Position numbers and translations under genes: made by a program. 33,540 nt of DNA. It comes from a virus. The DNA lies in IMG/VR virus record IMGVR_UViG_3300008110_000939, positions 1-33,540 of that record; one strand, written 5' to 3'. Every line of letters starts with the position of its first letter. The first letter of the stretch is position 1. Below are positions 1-7,876 of the stretch, piece by piece. The notes under the pieces were generated by a model. The model had not been told where the DNA came from, did no database searches, and saw nothing but the letters and a program-made list of their open reading frames with translations.

Positions 1-1
1 T

Positions 2-145
2 GTTTACGGGTGGGTATTTTCAAGTCATGCTTACAATATTTGGACTTCAGAATCTGGGCGTGTGGTTAATTTCTTCACAGGAGCTAATGTTGGAACTGCA
101 AATAGTAATCAATTCAATTTTTTAGTTTGCAAAACTCCTGCATAA
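2..145 (+). CDS. Fibre-like virion protein, C-terminal end (5' partial)
   Basis: An open frame runs in from the left edge and stops at TAA 143-145, giving 48 residues. The peptide is rich in Gly, Ser, Asn and aromatic residues (for example NFFTGANVGTANSNQFNF), a composition common at the C-terminal tips of phage fibre and adhesin proteins. It sits directly ahead of further fibre-like genes, so a virion surface role is the natural reading. No domain can be recognised from this fragment, and its start lies outside the window. Confidence 0.6.
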   Translation, partial: VYGWVFSSHAYNIWTSESGRVVNFFTGANVGTANSNQFNFLVCKTPA

Positions 146-161
146 TTAGATATCAATAAAC

Positions 162-169
162 GGTAAATA
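162..169 (+). promoter_or_regulatory. Candidate late-type promoter element GGTAAATA
   Basis: GGTAAATA lies 25 bp before the ATG at 187, in the 41-bp gap after the previous stop. It shares the TAAATA core and the distance to the start with elements at 9880, 13695, 18960, 24328 and 28660. The T4 late promoter is TATAAATA; that this phage uses such an element is an inference. Confidence 0.4.
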
Positions 170-186
170 TATAAAAGAGAGCGGAT

Positions 187-744
187 ATGGCTATACAAAC
201 AATTAATATTGGCAATGCAGTAAATGACGGGCTAGGCGACGACTTACGTAGTGCTTTCCGAAAAGTTAATTTAAACTTTGCTGAATTAGCAGTACAGCAG
301 ACAGTAACTGGCACAAATCTAGGTGCAGGAACTGGTGTTGGCGTTTTTAAGCAGAAAGTTGGTGCCAATCTGCAATTTAAATCCTTGGTCAGTGACGGTA
401 AAATAACACTGACTCCCGGTGCTGATACCATTATCGTAGGTACAACACAGAAAGATTCTTTTAGTTCAATTGCCACAAACAGCGGTAGCATTACTGCTAA
501 TGTAACAACAAACTACGATCAAATTACAATTCAAGGTGGTGCTAACGTAAACGTAACTGCTACCGCTAGAACAATCACTGTAGAAACCAAACAAGATTTA
601 GCAACAATCTTTAGTGATGCAGATTTTGGACAACTAGGTGCTGTCCCAGGTAACTTGCTGACATTTTTAATGCAGGCTACAGATATTGATTTTGGGACTT
701 TTGAAAGCCCTACCGCATTCGAATACGATGCTGGAACACTATAA
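187..744 (+). CDS. Putative fibre/virion protein
   Basis: A 185-residue protein. Its N-terminus (INIGNAVNDGLGDDLRSAF, then VNLNFAEL at about residues 29-36) resembles the N-terminal module of the 4370-4966 protein (DTQTFRDNFNTIKQNF). Both look like short helical heads leading into beta-rich Thr/Asn/Gly sequence, as in trimeric fibres. The middle is rich in Thr, Val and Asn with no Cys, typical of extracellular beta structure. It lies 12 bp before the next fibre-like gene, suggesting one structural operon. The exact virion position (tail fibre, whisker or baseplate decoration) cannot be told from sequence. Start chosen at the ATG after a GAGAGCGG stretch. Confidence 0.55.
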   Translation: MAIQTINIGNAVNDGLGDDLRSAFRKVNLNFAELAVQQTVTGTNLGAGTGVGVFKQKVGANLQFKSLVSDGKITLTPGADTIIVGTTQKDSFSSIATNSGSITANVTTNYDQITIQGGANVNVTATARTITVETKQDLATIFSDADFGQLGAVPGNLLTFLMQATDIDFGTFESPTAFEYDAGTL

Positions 745-756
745 CGGAGAACAAAA

Positions 757-1878
757 ATGGCTTTAAGACTTAAGAGAGGAAATACTACCCAACGTTTAGC
801 AACTACACCAGTTGACGGTGAGCTAGTATTCGATACCACAGAAAATAAACTCTATGTAGGTAAAAACAATACAGCCGGTGGTGTTCCTGTTGTATCGGGT
901 GTTATTGGTGGTCTTGTTGGATCAAACATTGATCTAAACGGCAGAGACATTACCGGTACAGGTAATATCAATATTACCGGAACAATTACTGCCAGCGGAA
1001 CAATTACCGGCAACGGCGACCTAGTGTTAGGTAACGCTGCAACTGATAATGTTCAGTTTGGTGCAGATATTAATTCAAATATTGTTCCTAATACTACATC
1101 ATTAACTTTAGGTGCCACTGACAAAGTCTGGAATACTGTTTATATACAGAACATTGCAAATACTAATGCATCAACAGCAATCAACGTTAATTCAACATTA
1201 GTTTTAAATCAAAACACAACCGTTGCTGCAAATGTAATTCCAAATGCAAATGGTCAACGCAATTTAGGTAGTTCAAATCTAGCATGGAGCGGAGTGTATT
1301 CTGATCAGTTTAAGTCGTCAGGATTAATGATTTCTGGTAACAACGTTTCTGCAACTGAATCAAATGCTGACATTACACTAACTCCATCAGGAACAGGATC
1401 AGTTGCAACTGCTCGAATCAACGCAACTTCTCATGTAAACATCGGTGGTGTTAATCCAGTTCACATTGAAGATGTAGGTGGTACTGCTCAGTCTATTCAC
1501 TATTTTTATGATAATGGCGCAGGACTAGGCCAGATTACCGAACGAGCCGAACAACGAAATTATACCCAACTAGTAAACAATGCTGCTGAAGCTATTTCTT
1601 TTGCGCCAATTGACGGCACCGTAATTAATGCCGCTAAAATTACAGCCAGTATTTTAACTAATGCAGGATCACAGATAATAGAATTTTTATATTTGTATTC
1701 ATCGGGAACAGGACAAGTTACCACGCTTTCAAATACATGGGTAGGAACTAAACCTATTAACACTGTGGGATTGCAGGGCGGTAGTCAATCTATTATTCAG
1801 TTTGTTACAAATACTACTGCAACGGCTGGAATAGTTTATAAAATAAAACTTAAACAAACATTATTTAGAAGTAATTAA
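757..1878 (+). CDS. Tail fibre-like protein
   Basis: A 373-residue protein. The N-terminal segment MALRLKRGNTTQRL...DGELVFDTTENKLYVG is the module often found at the head of phage fibre and tropism-determinant proteins. The middle has repeated beta-rich units: TGTITASGTITGNGDL, LGATDKVWNTVYI, then LGSSNLAWSGVYSDQF and SNADITLTPSGTGSVA. These are typical of long repetitive fibre shafts. An SD (AACGGAGAAC) precedes the ATG. The gene sits between two other fibre-like genes. Family recognition is good; the receptor and virion location are unknown. Confidence 0.7.
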   Translation: MALRLKRGNTTQRLATTPVDGELVFDTTENKLYVGKNNTAGGVPVVSGVIGGLVGSNIDLNGRDITGTGNINITGTITASGTITGNGDLVLGNAATDNVQFGADINSNIVPNTTSLTLGATDKVWNTVYIQNIANTNASTAINVNSTLVLNQNTTVAANVIPNANGQRNLGSSNLAWSGVYSDQFKSSGLMISGNNVSATESNADITLTPSGTGSVATARINATSHVNIGGVNPVHIEDVGGTAQSIHYFYDNGAGLGQITERAEQRNYTQLVNNAAEAISFAPIDGTVINAAKITASILTNAGSQIIEFLYLYSSGTGQVTTLSNTWVGTKPINTVGLQGGSQSIIQFVTNTTATAGIVYKIKLKQTLFRSN

Positions 1879-1880
1879 TT

Positions 1881-4373
1881 ATGGCAATAACCTGGAATAC
1901 TCCCCCTGGTACTCTAGGCACGTTTAACGAAAGAGCACCTTTAAACTTGCCTTTATCGGCGACTTCAACAACAACAATAGCCTATTCCGTTATTTCTGGA
2001 TCGTTACCTGTTGGTGTAATCTTAAATTCCGCCACAGGAGTACTAACAGGGACTCCAGTTGAAATAAAAAATACAACACAGAGTAAATTTGTTGTAAGAG
2101 CAAAAACTGCCAGTGAAGTCAGTGATAGAACATTTTTTATTACAGTCAATGGACCAGATGCTCCTGTATGGAGAACCGCCGAAGGATTCCTACCAGTTGG
2201 ATTTAATAACTCCTATTTTGTTCTTGACGATTCATATGTTGACTTTCAATTAGAAGCCATCGATAATGACAAAATTGCCGGCGATATATTATACTACTAT
2301 ATTCCAAATAATAGTGGAGAACTTCCGCCGGGACTGACACTTTCTGAAAATGGACGTATTAGTGGATTTGTTGCTGCTGTAGAAAAATTAGAATTTAATC
2401 AAAGCACTGGTAATTACGATACTGGCGCCTACGATTTTATCCCATTTGATCTCGGACAGGTATCAACCACAGGCTTTGATACATTTACCTACGATAACAC
2501 AATCTTTGATTATTCGGAACCCGTTAGTCCACTTAGACAAGTTAGTAGATACTACTCATTTACTGTAGCAGTAACCGACGGAGTTACAGAAGCACAACGA
2601 AATTTTAGAATTTACGTAGTTGACGAACAATTCTTAAGAGCAGATAACGCAATTATTCGTTCTTCTGACAATGTATTTAGAGCAGATAATAATTATCTAA
2701 GAAATCCTCTGTGGATAACTCCGCCTAATCTAGGTAAGAGAAGAGCAAATAATTATGCAACTATCTATCTAGATGTATACAATCCAATTACCCTAGATCA
2801 AAATATTGTATTTTTCTTAGATCCTACCAATCCCGACGGTACTGTTAGTCAACTACCTAATGGTCTTCAATTAGATAGTATTCGTGGCGAGCTTGTAGGA
2901 AAAATTCCATACCAGCCTAGAATTTCAGTTATACACAAATTTACAGTCAGAGCAGTATCATTTACTGCAACTACTTTTGCCAGCAAGTATACGTCTGTGG
3001 GATCATGGGATCCAGATATAGTTTATAAAATTGGTGACGTTGTTAAATGGATAGATCCTGAAATTTATAATGACAGTAGTATATTAAGTGGAATAGGCGA
3101 ATCGCTGTATGTTTGTCTAGCAGACAATTTAAATAGGATCCCGTCAAACACAGAATTCTGGAACGAAGGTGCAACTAGCACACTAAGAACATTTACTATT
3201 GATATTGTTGGTGATATCGAAAGTGGTATCTCGTGGATGTCAACTGCATATCTCGGATCTGTTAAGCCCAACGAAACTTCGGATTTGTTTGTGCAGGCAG
3301 AAAGCCTAACCTACGGCGGCAGTGTAAATTATGTGTTAACAGGAGGAACACTACCGCCTGGGCTTGAATTACTAAACAACGGATTAATTATTGGAAGGGT
3401 TAATCAAGTAGGAACTGCTAATCTACCAGGATTAACAAGATTCTATGACGGTGGTCCTAGCTCTAATGCTTTTGGAATTACATTCGATAATGGTACCTCT
3501 ACATTTGACAAGGTCTTTAAGTTTACAGTCAAGGCTAGAGATCCAGCTAGTATTTCTGAATTTGAAAAGACATTTTTTATTAGAGTGACCAACGAAGACA
3601 ATTTACAATATACCGACTTATATCTAAGAGCACTACAAACACAAGATAAAAGAAATGAATGGTATAATTTTATTACCAATGGGGCCATTTTTGATCCAAA
3701 AAGTCTATACAGAGTAGGCGATCCAAGTTTTTCTACACAGGCTAATTTGCAGGTATTATTATTTGCAGGCCTAGAAAAAACCGAATCTATCAATATTGTA
3801 CAAGCAATGAGTAGAAACTTTTACAATAAAAAAATAAGATTTGGCACTGTTGCTACTGCTCAAGCCAAAGATATAATAACACAAGAAGTAAAATATGAAG
3901 TTGTGTATGTTAATATTGTAGATGAATTAGAATCTAAGGGAGTTAGCATAAGCAATGTAGTTAATTTACAAGATACTATTTCCAGTAAAGTTCTAGTAAG
4001 TCAAGACGAAATTAATGTTGACAGTAATATACCATTGACCAGCGATTCAGATAATCAGACTGTGTATCCAAATAGTTTTAAAAATATGAGAAATAGATTA
4101 AAACCTATTGCAACACGCAATAGAGATTTTATGCCACTTTGGATGCGTAGCATACAGCCAGATGCACAAGTTGAGTTAGGATATACTCGAGCACTAGTAC
4201 TCTGCTATGCTAAACCTGGCAAAGCAGCAGAAATTGTAACCAAAATTAAAGCCAGCGGATTTGACTTCAAGCTAATTAACTTTGAAGCAGACAGAATTGT
4301 CATAGATTATCTCAACAAAAATGTAGGGGATAAATACATTGCATTTCCGCAGCGTGGAGAAAAACTTAAATGA
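1881..4373 (+). CDS. Large adhesin/fibre protein with He_PIG-type Ig-like repeats
   Basis: An 830-residue protein. At least four copies of the G-x-LPxGLxL...G-x-L/I-x-G signature of putative Ig-like (He_PIG) domains are visible: SGSLPVGVILNSATGVLTG (about 40-58), GELPPGLTLSENGRISGF (about 146-163), LPNGLQLDSIRGELVG (about 323-340) and GTLPPGLELLNNGLIIG (about 489-505). Cadherin-like stretches ending in FTVxA lie between them. The last 90 residues (from RDFMPLWMRSIQ) are not repeat-like and look like a separate attachment or tip domain. Such repeats are known from surface adhesins, so host-surface binding is inferred. It starts 2 bp after the upstream stop and overlaps the next ATG by 4 bp. 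Confidence 0.7.
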   Translation: MAITWNTPPGTLGTFNERAPLNLPLSATSTTTIAYSVISGSLPVGVILNSATGVLTGTPVEIKNTTQSKFVVRAKTASEVSDRTFFITVNGPDAPVWRTAEGFLPVGFNNSYFVLDDSYVDFQLEAIDNDKIAGDILYYYIPNNSGELPPGLTLSENGRISGFVAAVEKLEFNQSTGNYDTGAYDFIPFDLGQVSTTGFDTFTYDNTIFDYSEPVSPLRQVSRYYSFTVAVTDGVTEAQRNFRIYVVDEQFLRADNAIIRSSDNVFRADNNYLRNPLWITPPNLGKRRANNYATIYLDVYNPITLDQNIVFFLDPTNPDGTVSQLPNGLQLDSIRGELVGKIPYQPRISVIHKFTVRAVSFTATTFASKYTSVGSWDPDIVYKIGDVVKWIDPEIYNDSSILSGIGESLYVCLADNLNRIPSNTEFWNEGATSTLRTFTIDIVGDIESGISWMSTAYLGSVKPNETSDLFVQAESLTYGGSVNYVLTGGTLPPGLELLNNGLIIGRVNQVGTANLPGLTRFYDGGPSSNAFGITFDNGTSTFDKVFKFTVKARDPASISEFEKTFFIRVTNEDNLQYTDLYLRALQTQDKRNEWYNFITNGAIFDPKSLYRVGDPSFSTQANLQVLLFAGLEKTESINIVQAMSRNFYNKKIRFGTVATAQAKDIITQEVKYEVVYVNIVDELESKGVSISNVVNLQDTISSKVLVSQDEINVDSNIPLTSDSDNQTVYPNSFKNMRNRLKPIATRNRDFMPLWMRSIQPDAQVELGYTRALVLCYAKPGKAAEIVTKIKASGFDFKLINFEADRIVIDYLNKNVGDKYIAFPQRGEKLK

Positions 4374-4966
4374 CTAGTAACATAAATTATGCAGGGATAA
4401 ACGAAAATTTCCCTATTGCAGGACAGGACAACGATACTCAAACTTTTAGAGATAATTTTAATACCATCAAACAAAACTTTCTCGATGCGTATGACGAAAT
4501 TACAAGTTTACAGGCTAATACCGCTAGAACAAATACGGACAACGATTTTGCAGGCGTTAAAATTAGAAATGCTGTTTTACAGAATAATCTAGAATATGCT
4601 CACAATGCCGGCACTGTTGGCAGTGAATTTACCGTCGATGGCATTGCTAACGTTGACTTCTTAAATGGGCATTACCAAATTTATAGATTTGATGCTAGTG
4701 TTAACGTTGCATTCTTAAATTTTCCATCTGTAGGTTGCGGAAAAGTTACTTTAGAACTCTACGGTGACGGCACCGAAAGAACTCTTACACTGATTGCTCA
4801 AGGTGGTACAACTTTTAAACGCAGTGTTGTAACTACTTCTACAAATTCAACTGTTAGTTTTCCAAATCCAGTTAAGGTAACATCAGCAACCAATCCGGTA
4901 ATCATAGAAGTTTGGTCAAACAATGCAAACACTATCTTTTTGAACTACGTGGGAACGTTTGTCTAA
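4370..4966 (+). CDS. Putative fibre/virion protein
   Basis: A 198-residue protein translationally coupled to the preceding adhesin gene (ATGA overlap). The N-terminus contains a helical stretch, TFRDNFNTIKQNFLDAYDEI (about 25-44), that could form a short coiled coil and resembles the head of the 187-744 protein. The remainder is beta-rich (VTLELYGDGTERTLTLI, then FLNYVGTFV at the C-terminus), fitting a compact fibre or tip domain. The structural assignment rests on this resemblance and on gene order. Confidence 0.55.
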   Translation: MTSNINYAGINENFPIAGQDNDTQTFRDNFNTIKQNFLDAYDEITSLQANTARTNTDNDFAGVKIRNAVLQNNLEYAHNAGTVGSEFTVDGIANVDFLNGHYQIYRFDASVNVAFLNFPSVGCGKVTLELYGDGTERTLTLIAQGGTTFKRSVVTTSTNSTVSFPNPVKVTSATNPVIIEVWSNNANTIFLNYVGTFV

Positions 4967-5202
4967 TGTTTTTTCATCCATTTGAAGGCGATCTTAGTCA
5001 ATTAAAAGACAACGAAGTTGAAGATCGCCTTCAAGATCTTACAAAGAAATATTTCATAGCGGCCCGCACGGGCAACCAAGAATTGTTGACACAGCTCTCT
5101 ACTTTTGTTACAATATACAAAAGTGAACTAAGTAATCGCTTTAGAAGCAAATTACAAAGTGGCCAAGATAGAGACCTGGATCAATTAATTAATGTCGACT
5201 AA
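4966..5202 (+). CDS. Conserved-looking small protein, unknown function
   Basis: A 78-residue acidic, mostly helical protein starting MFFHPFEGDLSQLKDNEVED. The ATG at 4966 overlaps the upstream stop (TAATG). A longer frame from 4912 would add 18 residues lying wholly inside the upstream gene, so it was not used. The central part (DRLQDLTKKYFIAARTGNQELLTQL) looks like amphipathic helices. No catalytic motif or membrane segment is visible. Its end overlaps the Pol III alpha-like gene by 11 bp, and it contains a strong promoter-like sequence at 5086-5114, so it marks the boundary between virion genes and the metabolic block. I do not recognise the family. Confidence 0.6.
   Translation: MFFHPFEGDLSQLKDNEVEDRLQDLTKKYFIAARTGNQELLTQLSTFVTIYKSELSNRFRSKLQSGQDRDLDQLINVD
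5086..5114 (+). promoter_or_regulatory. Sigma70-like promoter inside a gene
   Basis: TTGACA (5086-5091), a 17-bp spacer and TACAAT (5109-5114), with TG one base before the -10 box (extended -10). Expected start is near 5121, about 70 bp before the next gene at 5192. It lies within the coding region of 4966-5202 and could drive the GroES/MazG/gp44 block independently of the virion genes. Functional use is inferred from the match alone. Confidence 0.55.
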
Positions 5203-5671
5203 TACAGTAAACACAACCGAAGACTTAATCGAAGGCGTATTAAATTTTGGACCAGAAGTCCTTAATGACTGCGTCTACGATTCAAACAATGTTGATGTTT
5301 CACAGTATTTTGAAAATCTAACAGAAAAATTTTTAAATTATCCAAAACCAGTAACAGAAATAGATATTTCTAAATGGTTTATTCCCAACGACTATTATCC
5401 AAACCTAACAGAATATTTGTACGGGTGTTGCACAACTCCGGAACAAACTGATCGCGTGAGCATGGAATTAACGTTATTCATAAAACACGGAATGTACGAT
5501 GTATTACACGTTATGAAATATATCGTAGATACTCTTAGAGAAAATAATATAGTTTGGGGAGTTGGGCGGGGAAGTAGTGTAGCAAGTTATGTACTCTATT
5601 TGATAGGGGTACACAAGATAGATAGTGTTAAATACAATCTGCCAATAGGCGAGTTCTTCAAAGGAGAATAG
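5192..5671 (+). CDS. DNA polymerase III alpha (DnaE)-like fragment, catalytic aspartates absent
   Basis: A 159-residue protein. Residues about 95-157 resemble the part of the bacterial replicative polymerase alpha subunit (C-family) that carries the GxGRGSxxxSxVxYxLGI element: here VGRGSSVASYVLYLIGVHKI (124-143), followed by DSVKYNLPIGEFF. In DnaE the next element is PDxDxDF with two catalytic Asp; this protein ends just before it. It also lacks the PHP, thumb, finger and OB regions. It cannot be a polymerase. It may be a nucleotide- or host-polymerase-interacting remnant. The phage has its own family B polymerase at 25993. Overlaps the preceding gene by 11 bp. Confidence 0.65.
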   Translation: MSTNTVNTTEDLIEGVLNFGPEVLNDCVYDSNNVDVSQYFENLTEKFLNYPKPVTEIDISKWFIPNDYYPNLTEYLYGCCTTPEQTDRVSMELTLFIKHGMYDVLHVMKYIVDTLRENNIVWGVGRGSSVASYVLYLIGVHKIDSVKYNLPIGEFFKGE

Positions 5672-5672
5672 A

Positions 5673-5900
5673 ATGGGTAATGTTTATACAAGTATGCAAG
5701 GTAAGGTAATTGACATGGAGAAGCTTTCAATTAAGAACGAATTAACTCCTGCAATTGGAAATATGAAAGTCAATGCTCGCGGAGACGAGATTGGCGATAA
5801 TGGTAAAATTATCAGAACAAGAGAAGATATTCTCAAAGATTATTATAAAGATAATGCTCGAGCAATCGAAGAAGAAACCAGCAAACGCACGAAAGGCTAA
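5673..5900 (+). CDS. Small conserved-looking protein, unknown function
   Basis: A 75-residue charged protein (MGNVYTSMQGKVIDMEKLSI...). It starts one base after the upstream stop, with a clear SD (AAGGAGAATAGA) ending just before the ATG. The middle, TPAIGNMKVNARGDEIGDNG, is Gly-rich and probably unstructured; the C-terminal third is a charged helix (REDILKDYYKDNARAIEEE). No catalytic or membrane features. It lies two bases before the GroES-like gene and is probably co-transcribed with it. Function unknown. Confidence 0.6.
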   Translation: MGNVYTSMQGKVIDMEKLSIKNELTPAIGNMKVNARGDEIGDNGKIIRTREDILKDYYKDNARAIEEETSKRTKG

Positions 5901-5902
5901 TA

Positions 5903-6295
5903 ATGGGTAAAGTTAGAGGTAAGCTTCGCGCTATTAGTGACAAGGTCATTGTGCATAATATGCACTTTGGCGAACAGCATTCTAGCGGAGGGATCGTCAT
6001 TATGGGCGATGACGGAAAAGATCGCGGTATATATCCTCGTTGGGGTCAAGTTTATGCCAAGGGTCCATCTAGTACAGAGGACTTTGAAGTTGGTGACTGG
6101 ATTCTTATTGAACACGGTCGATGGACTCGAGGCATTGATTATGCCGAAGACGAAGATCTAGAACCAACAACAATTCGAATGGTGGACCTTAAATGTATTT
6201 TAATGTGGTCTAAAGAAAAACCAGACGGTGTTCATATTGCTAAAACGTTTGACGTTCCGCAGGCTGTGGATGCTTATAGATTGGAAAACAAATGA
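5903..6295 (+). CDS. GroES-like co-chaperonin (gp31 role)
   Basis: A 130-residue protein with the Cpn10 fold pattern. It opens with KLRAISDKVIVHNMHFGE (strand 1), followed by a mobile loop containing SGGIVIM (28-34). The IVI tripeptide corresponds to the IVL that inserts into GroEL in host GroES. Then come GQVYAKGP (48-55) and VGDWILIEHGRWTRGI (63-78), matching the GxVxAVGxG and VGDxVLF elements. The C-terminus is longer than host GroES (about 97 residues), as in T4 gp31, which replaces GroES for folding the capsid protein. No GroEL is present, so it would work with the host chaperonin. ATGA overlap with the next gene. Confidence 0.75.
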   Translation: MGKVRGKLRAISDKVIVHNMHFGEQHSSGGIVIMGDDGKDRGIYPRWGQVYAKGPSSTEDFEVGDWILIEHGRWTRGIDYAEDEDLEPTTIRMVDLKCILMWSKEKPDGVHIAKTFDVPQAVDAYRLENK

Positions 6296-6651
6296 CAAAC
6301 CCTTTTAGAGATCAAGAAAAGTTCATGCGGGCGTGTGATCAAAGCGTGGACGCATTCGATGAAGCACAGTACAACATGTACAAGAGTTTAATCGATGAAG
6401 AATTTAAAGAACTTCAAGAAGCCTTTGACATGGAGGCTGAACTAGATGCACTAATTGATATCTTAGTTGTAACTATAGGTGCTATTCATAGTGCAGGATT
6501 CGATGCCGAAGGTGCATGGAAAGAAGTTATGCAGACTAATTTTGCTAAGATTGATAAAGATACTGGCAAAGTTCGTAAGCGTGAAGACGGTAAAGTTCTT
6601 AAACCACTTGGGTGGGTTGCACCTAATCTGGTACCATTCCTTAAAAAGTAA
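6292..6651 (+). CDS. MazG/HisE-like nucleotide pyrophosphohydrolase
   Basis: A 119-residue all-alpha NTP pyrophosphatase candidate. The metal-binding acidic helix is DEEFKEL (35-41, EExxE pattern), followed by EAELDALIDILVVTIG (48-63) with E50/D52/D56 as the second acidic set. Then comes AWKEVMQTNFAKID and the C-terminal KVLKPLGWVAPNL, a tail often seen in phage HisE/MazG-like proteins. Such enzymes hydrolyse nucleoside or phosphoribosyl-nucleoside triphosphates to monophosphates. In phages they are proposed to clean up nucleotide pools or alter alarmone levels. The substrate cannot be read from sequence. Coupled by overlap on both sides. Confidence 0.75.
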   Translation: MTNPFRDQEKFMRACDQSVDAFDEAQYNMYKSLIDEEFKELQEAFDMEAELDALIDILVVTIGAIHSAGFDAEGAWKEVMQTNFAKIDKDTGKVRKREDGKVLKPLGWVAPNLVPFLKK

Positions 6652-6887
6652 TGGGGTTTAAAAAGAACTGGGATGCTAGCGATGTTAGCTCCCAAATCCG
6701 AGCAATAGCAGCTACCTGTATTAGTCCGTATAATGACGGATACACGCAATGGTATGCTAAACAAGATCTGTATCAACTAAAATTTGTGTTAGACGAAGCA
6801 TTAAAACAATGCCCCACCTTTGCAGACGAAGAACAATGGTTGACTGAACAAGAACAAAAGCGTATAATTAAGATTTTAAAGTCTTAA
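6651..6887 (+). CDS. Small protein, unknown function
   Basis: A 78-residue protein beginning MGFKKNWDASDVSSQIRAIA; the ATG overlaps the MazG-like stop (TAATG), so it is translationally coupled. It is Trp/Gln-rich with predicted helices (DLYQLKFVLDEALKQC, then EEQWLTEQEQKRIIKILKS). Two Cys (C23 in AATCIS and C54 in KQCPTF) are too few for an obvious metal site. No family recognised; the operon context suggests a small accessory protein of nucleotide or DNA metabolism. Confidence 0.6.
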   Translation: MGFKKNWDASDVSSQIRAIAATCISPYNDGYTQWYAKQDLYQLKFVLDEALKQCPTFADEEQWLTEQEQKRIIKILKS

Positions 6888-6889
6888 CT

Positions 6890-7684
6890 ATGCGAATTGG
6901 TATTATAGGATTTGGTTATGTGGGCGGGGCAATTGCCTGGGCCCACAGAGATCAGGATATTATTATTCGAGATCCAAAATTAAAAGCATCCGCTGACTTA
7001 GACAAATTTGTAGACTGTGATGCAGTATTTGTCTGTGTTCCTAGTCCCTGTGTAGACTCTACTCTAGAGAACGGTAAGTGCGACACGTCAATACTAGAAC
7101 AAACACTCAAAAAATTATTGTTTGTTTTAATTAATAAACAAATTCCAATCATCTGTAAAACAACTGCTCCACCTAGTGTATATGCACGTTTACAAAAAGA
7201 ATATCCTAACATTGTGCATTGTCCAGAGTTTTTAACTGCTGCAAATAACCTCACCGACTACATGAACACAGAATATTTTGTGCTAGGCGGTCAATACGAT
7301 TGGTGTGTAAGGGCCCGAGAGGTTATTCATCTTGGTGTATCAGTTACACATGATAGATTTATTATTACTGATATAAAAACTGCCGCACTATACAAATACA
7401 TGATGAACAGTTACCTGGCAACAAAAGTAACGTTCATGAATGATTTTAAATTGCTTGCAGATGCCGAGGGAATTGATTGGAACGATGTTAAAACTCTGAT
7501 TACATATGAAGATCGTATTGGTAAGAGTCACATGGATGTTCCTGGCCCCGATGGGCAATTTGGTTGGGGCGGTGCTTGCTTTCCTAAAGATATAGCTGCT
7601 ATAATAGAGGAAAGCATAGAACTAGGTCTTGACTTTGAATTAATGCAACGAGTCGAGTCGATTAATAAAAAACACAGAAAATAA
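6890..7684 (+). CDS. UDP-glucose/GDP-mannose dehydrogenase-like protein, C-terminal domain absent
   Basis: A 264-residue nucleotide-sugar dehydrogenase. The N-terminal Rossmann motif is MRIGIIGFGYVGGA (GxGxxG at 7-12), followed by FVCVPSPC, HCPEFLTAANN, and the central-domain helix KYMMNSYLATKVTFMNDF. The catalytic Cys is C230 in GWGGACFPKD. Family members oxidise UDP-glucose or a similar sugar to the uronic acid with two NAD+. They normally run to about 400 or more residues, with a second Rossmann domain that binds the UDP moiety. Here only 34 residues follow the catalytic Cys, so that domain is missing. It may act on a smaller substrate or modify envelope glycans; this is inference. Start follows the upstream stop by 2 bp. 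Confidence 0.8.
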   Translation: MRIGIIGFGYVGGAIAWAHRDQDIIIRDPKLKASADLDKFVDCDAVFVCVPSPCVDSTLENGKCDTSILEQTLKKLLFVLINKQIPIICKTTAPPSVYARLQKEYPNIVHCPEFLTAANNLTDYMNTEYFVLGGQYDWCVRAREVIHLGVSVTHDRFIITDIKTAALYKYMMNSYLATKVTFMNDFKLLADAEGIDWNDVKTLITYEDRIGKSHMDVPGPDGQFGWGGACFPKDIAAIIEESIELGLDFELMQRVESINKKHRK

Positions 7685-7876
7685 ATGAGAAATCTTAAAT
7701 TAGTAGATGCAGTAATTGCATTACACGAAATTGCTCGCACAGTGGCGGAAGAAATTGGCGTAGGTCAATTACATGACGATATCCGAAACTGTGCTGATAG
7801 ATTACATGAATGCTCGCTCTTTGACAGTAGAAATAGTACAATAACACAAGACATTATTAATAAGGCAAAAGAATGA
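7685..7876 (+). CDS. Small helical protein, unknown function
   Basis: A 63-residue protein (MRNLKLVDAVIALHEIARTV...) starting directly after the dehydrogenase stop and overlapping the gp44 start by 4 bp. It appears wholly helical, with leucine/isoleucine heptads and two Cys (NCADRLHEC). No motif recognised. Its placement immediately before the clamp-loader gene suggests co-expression with replication genes, but no function is claimed. Confidence 0.55.
   Translation: MRNLKLVDAVIALHEIARTVAEEIGVGQLHDDIRNCADRLHECSLFDSRNSTITQDIINKAKE

Noticed and set aside
4912-4965. Longer start for the 4966 gene
   Set aside because: The added 18 residues overlap the upstream coding region and are Cys/His-rich unlike the rest; the TAATG overlap gives a natural start at 4966.
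5192-5671. Calling the DnaE-like gene a functional DNA polymerase III alpha subunit
   Set aside because: Only a small palm-entry region is present; catalytic PDxDxDF, PHP, thumb and fingers are missing.
7576-7605. TTGCTT-18-TATAAT as a promoter inside the dehydrogenase gene
   Set aside because: Weak -35, 18-bp spacing and location in the conserved catalytic region make chance likely in AT-rich DNA.
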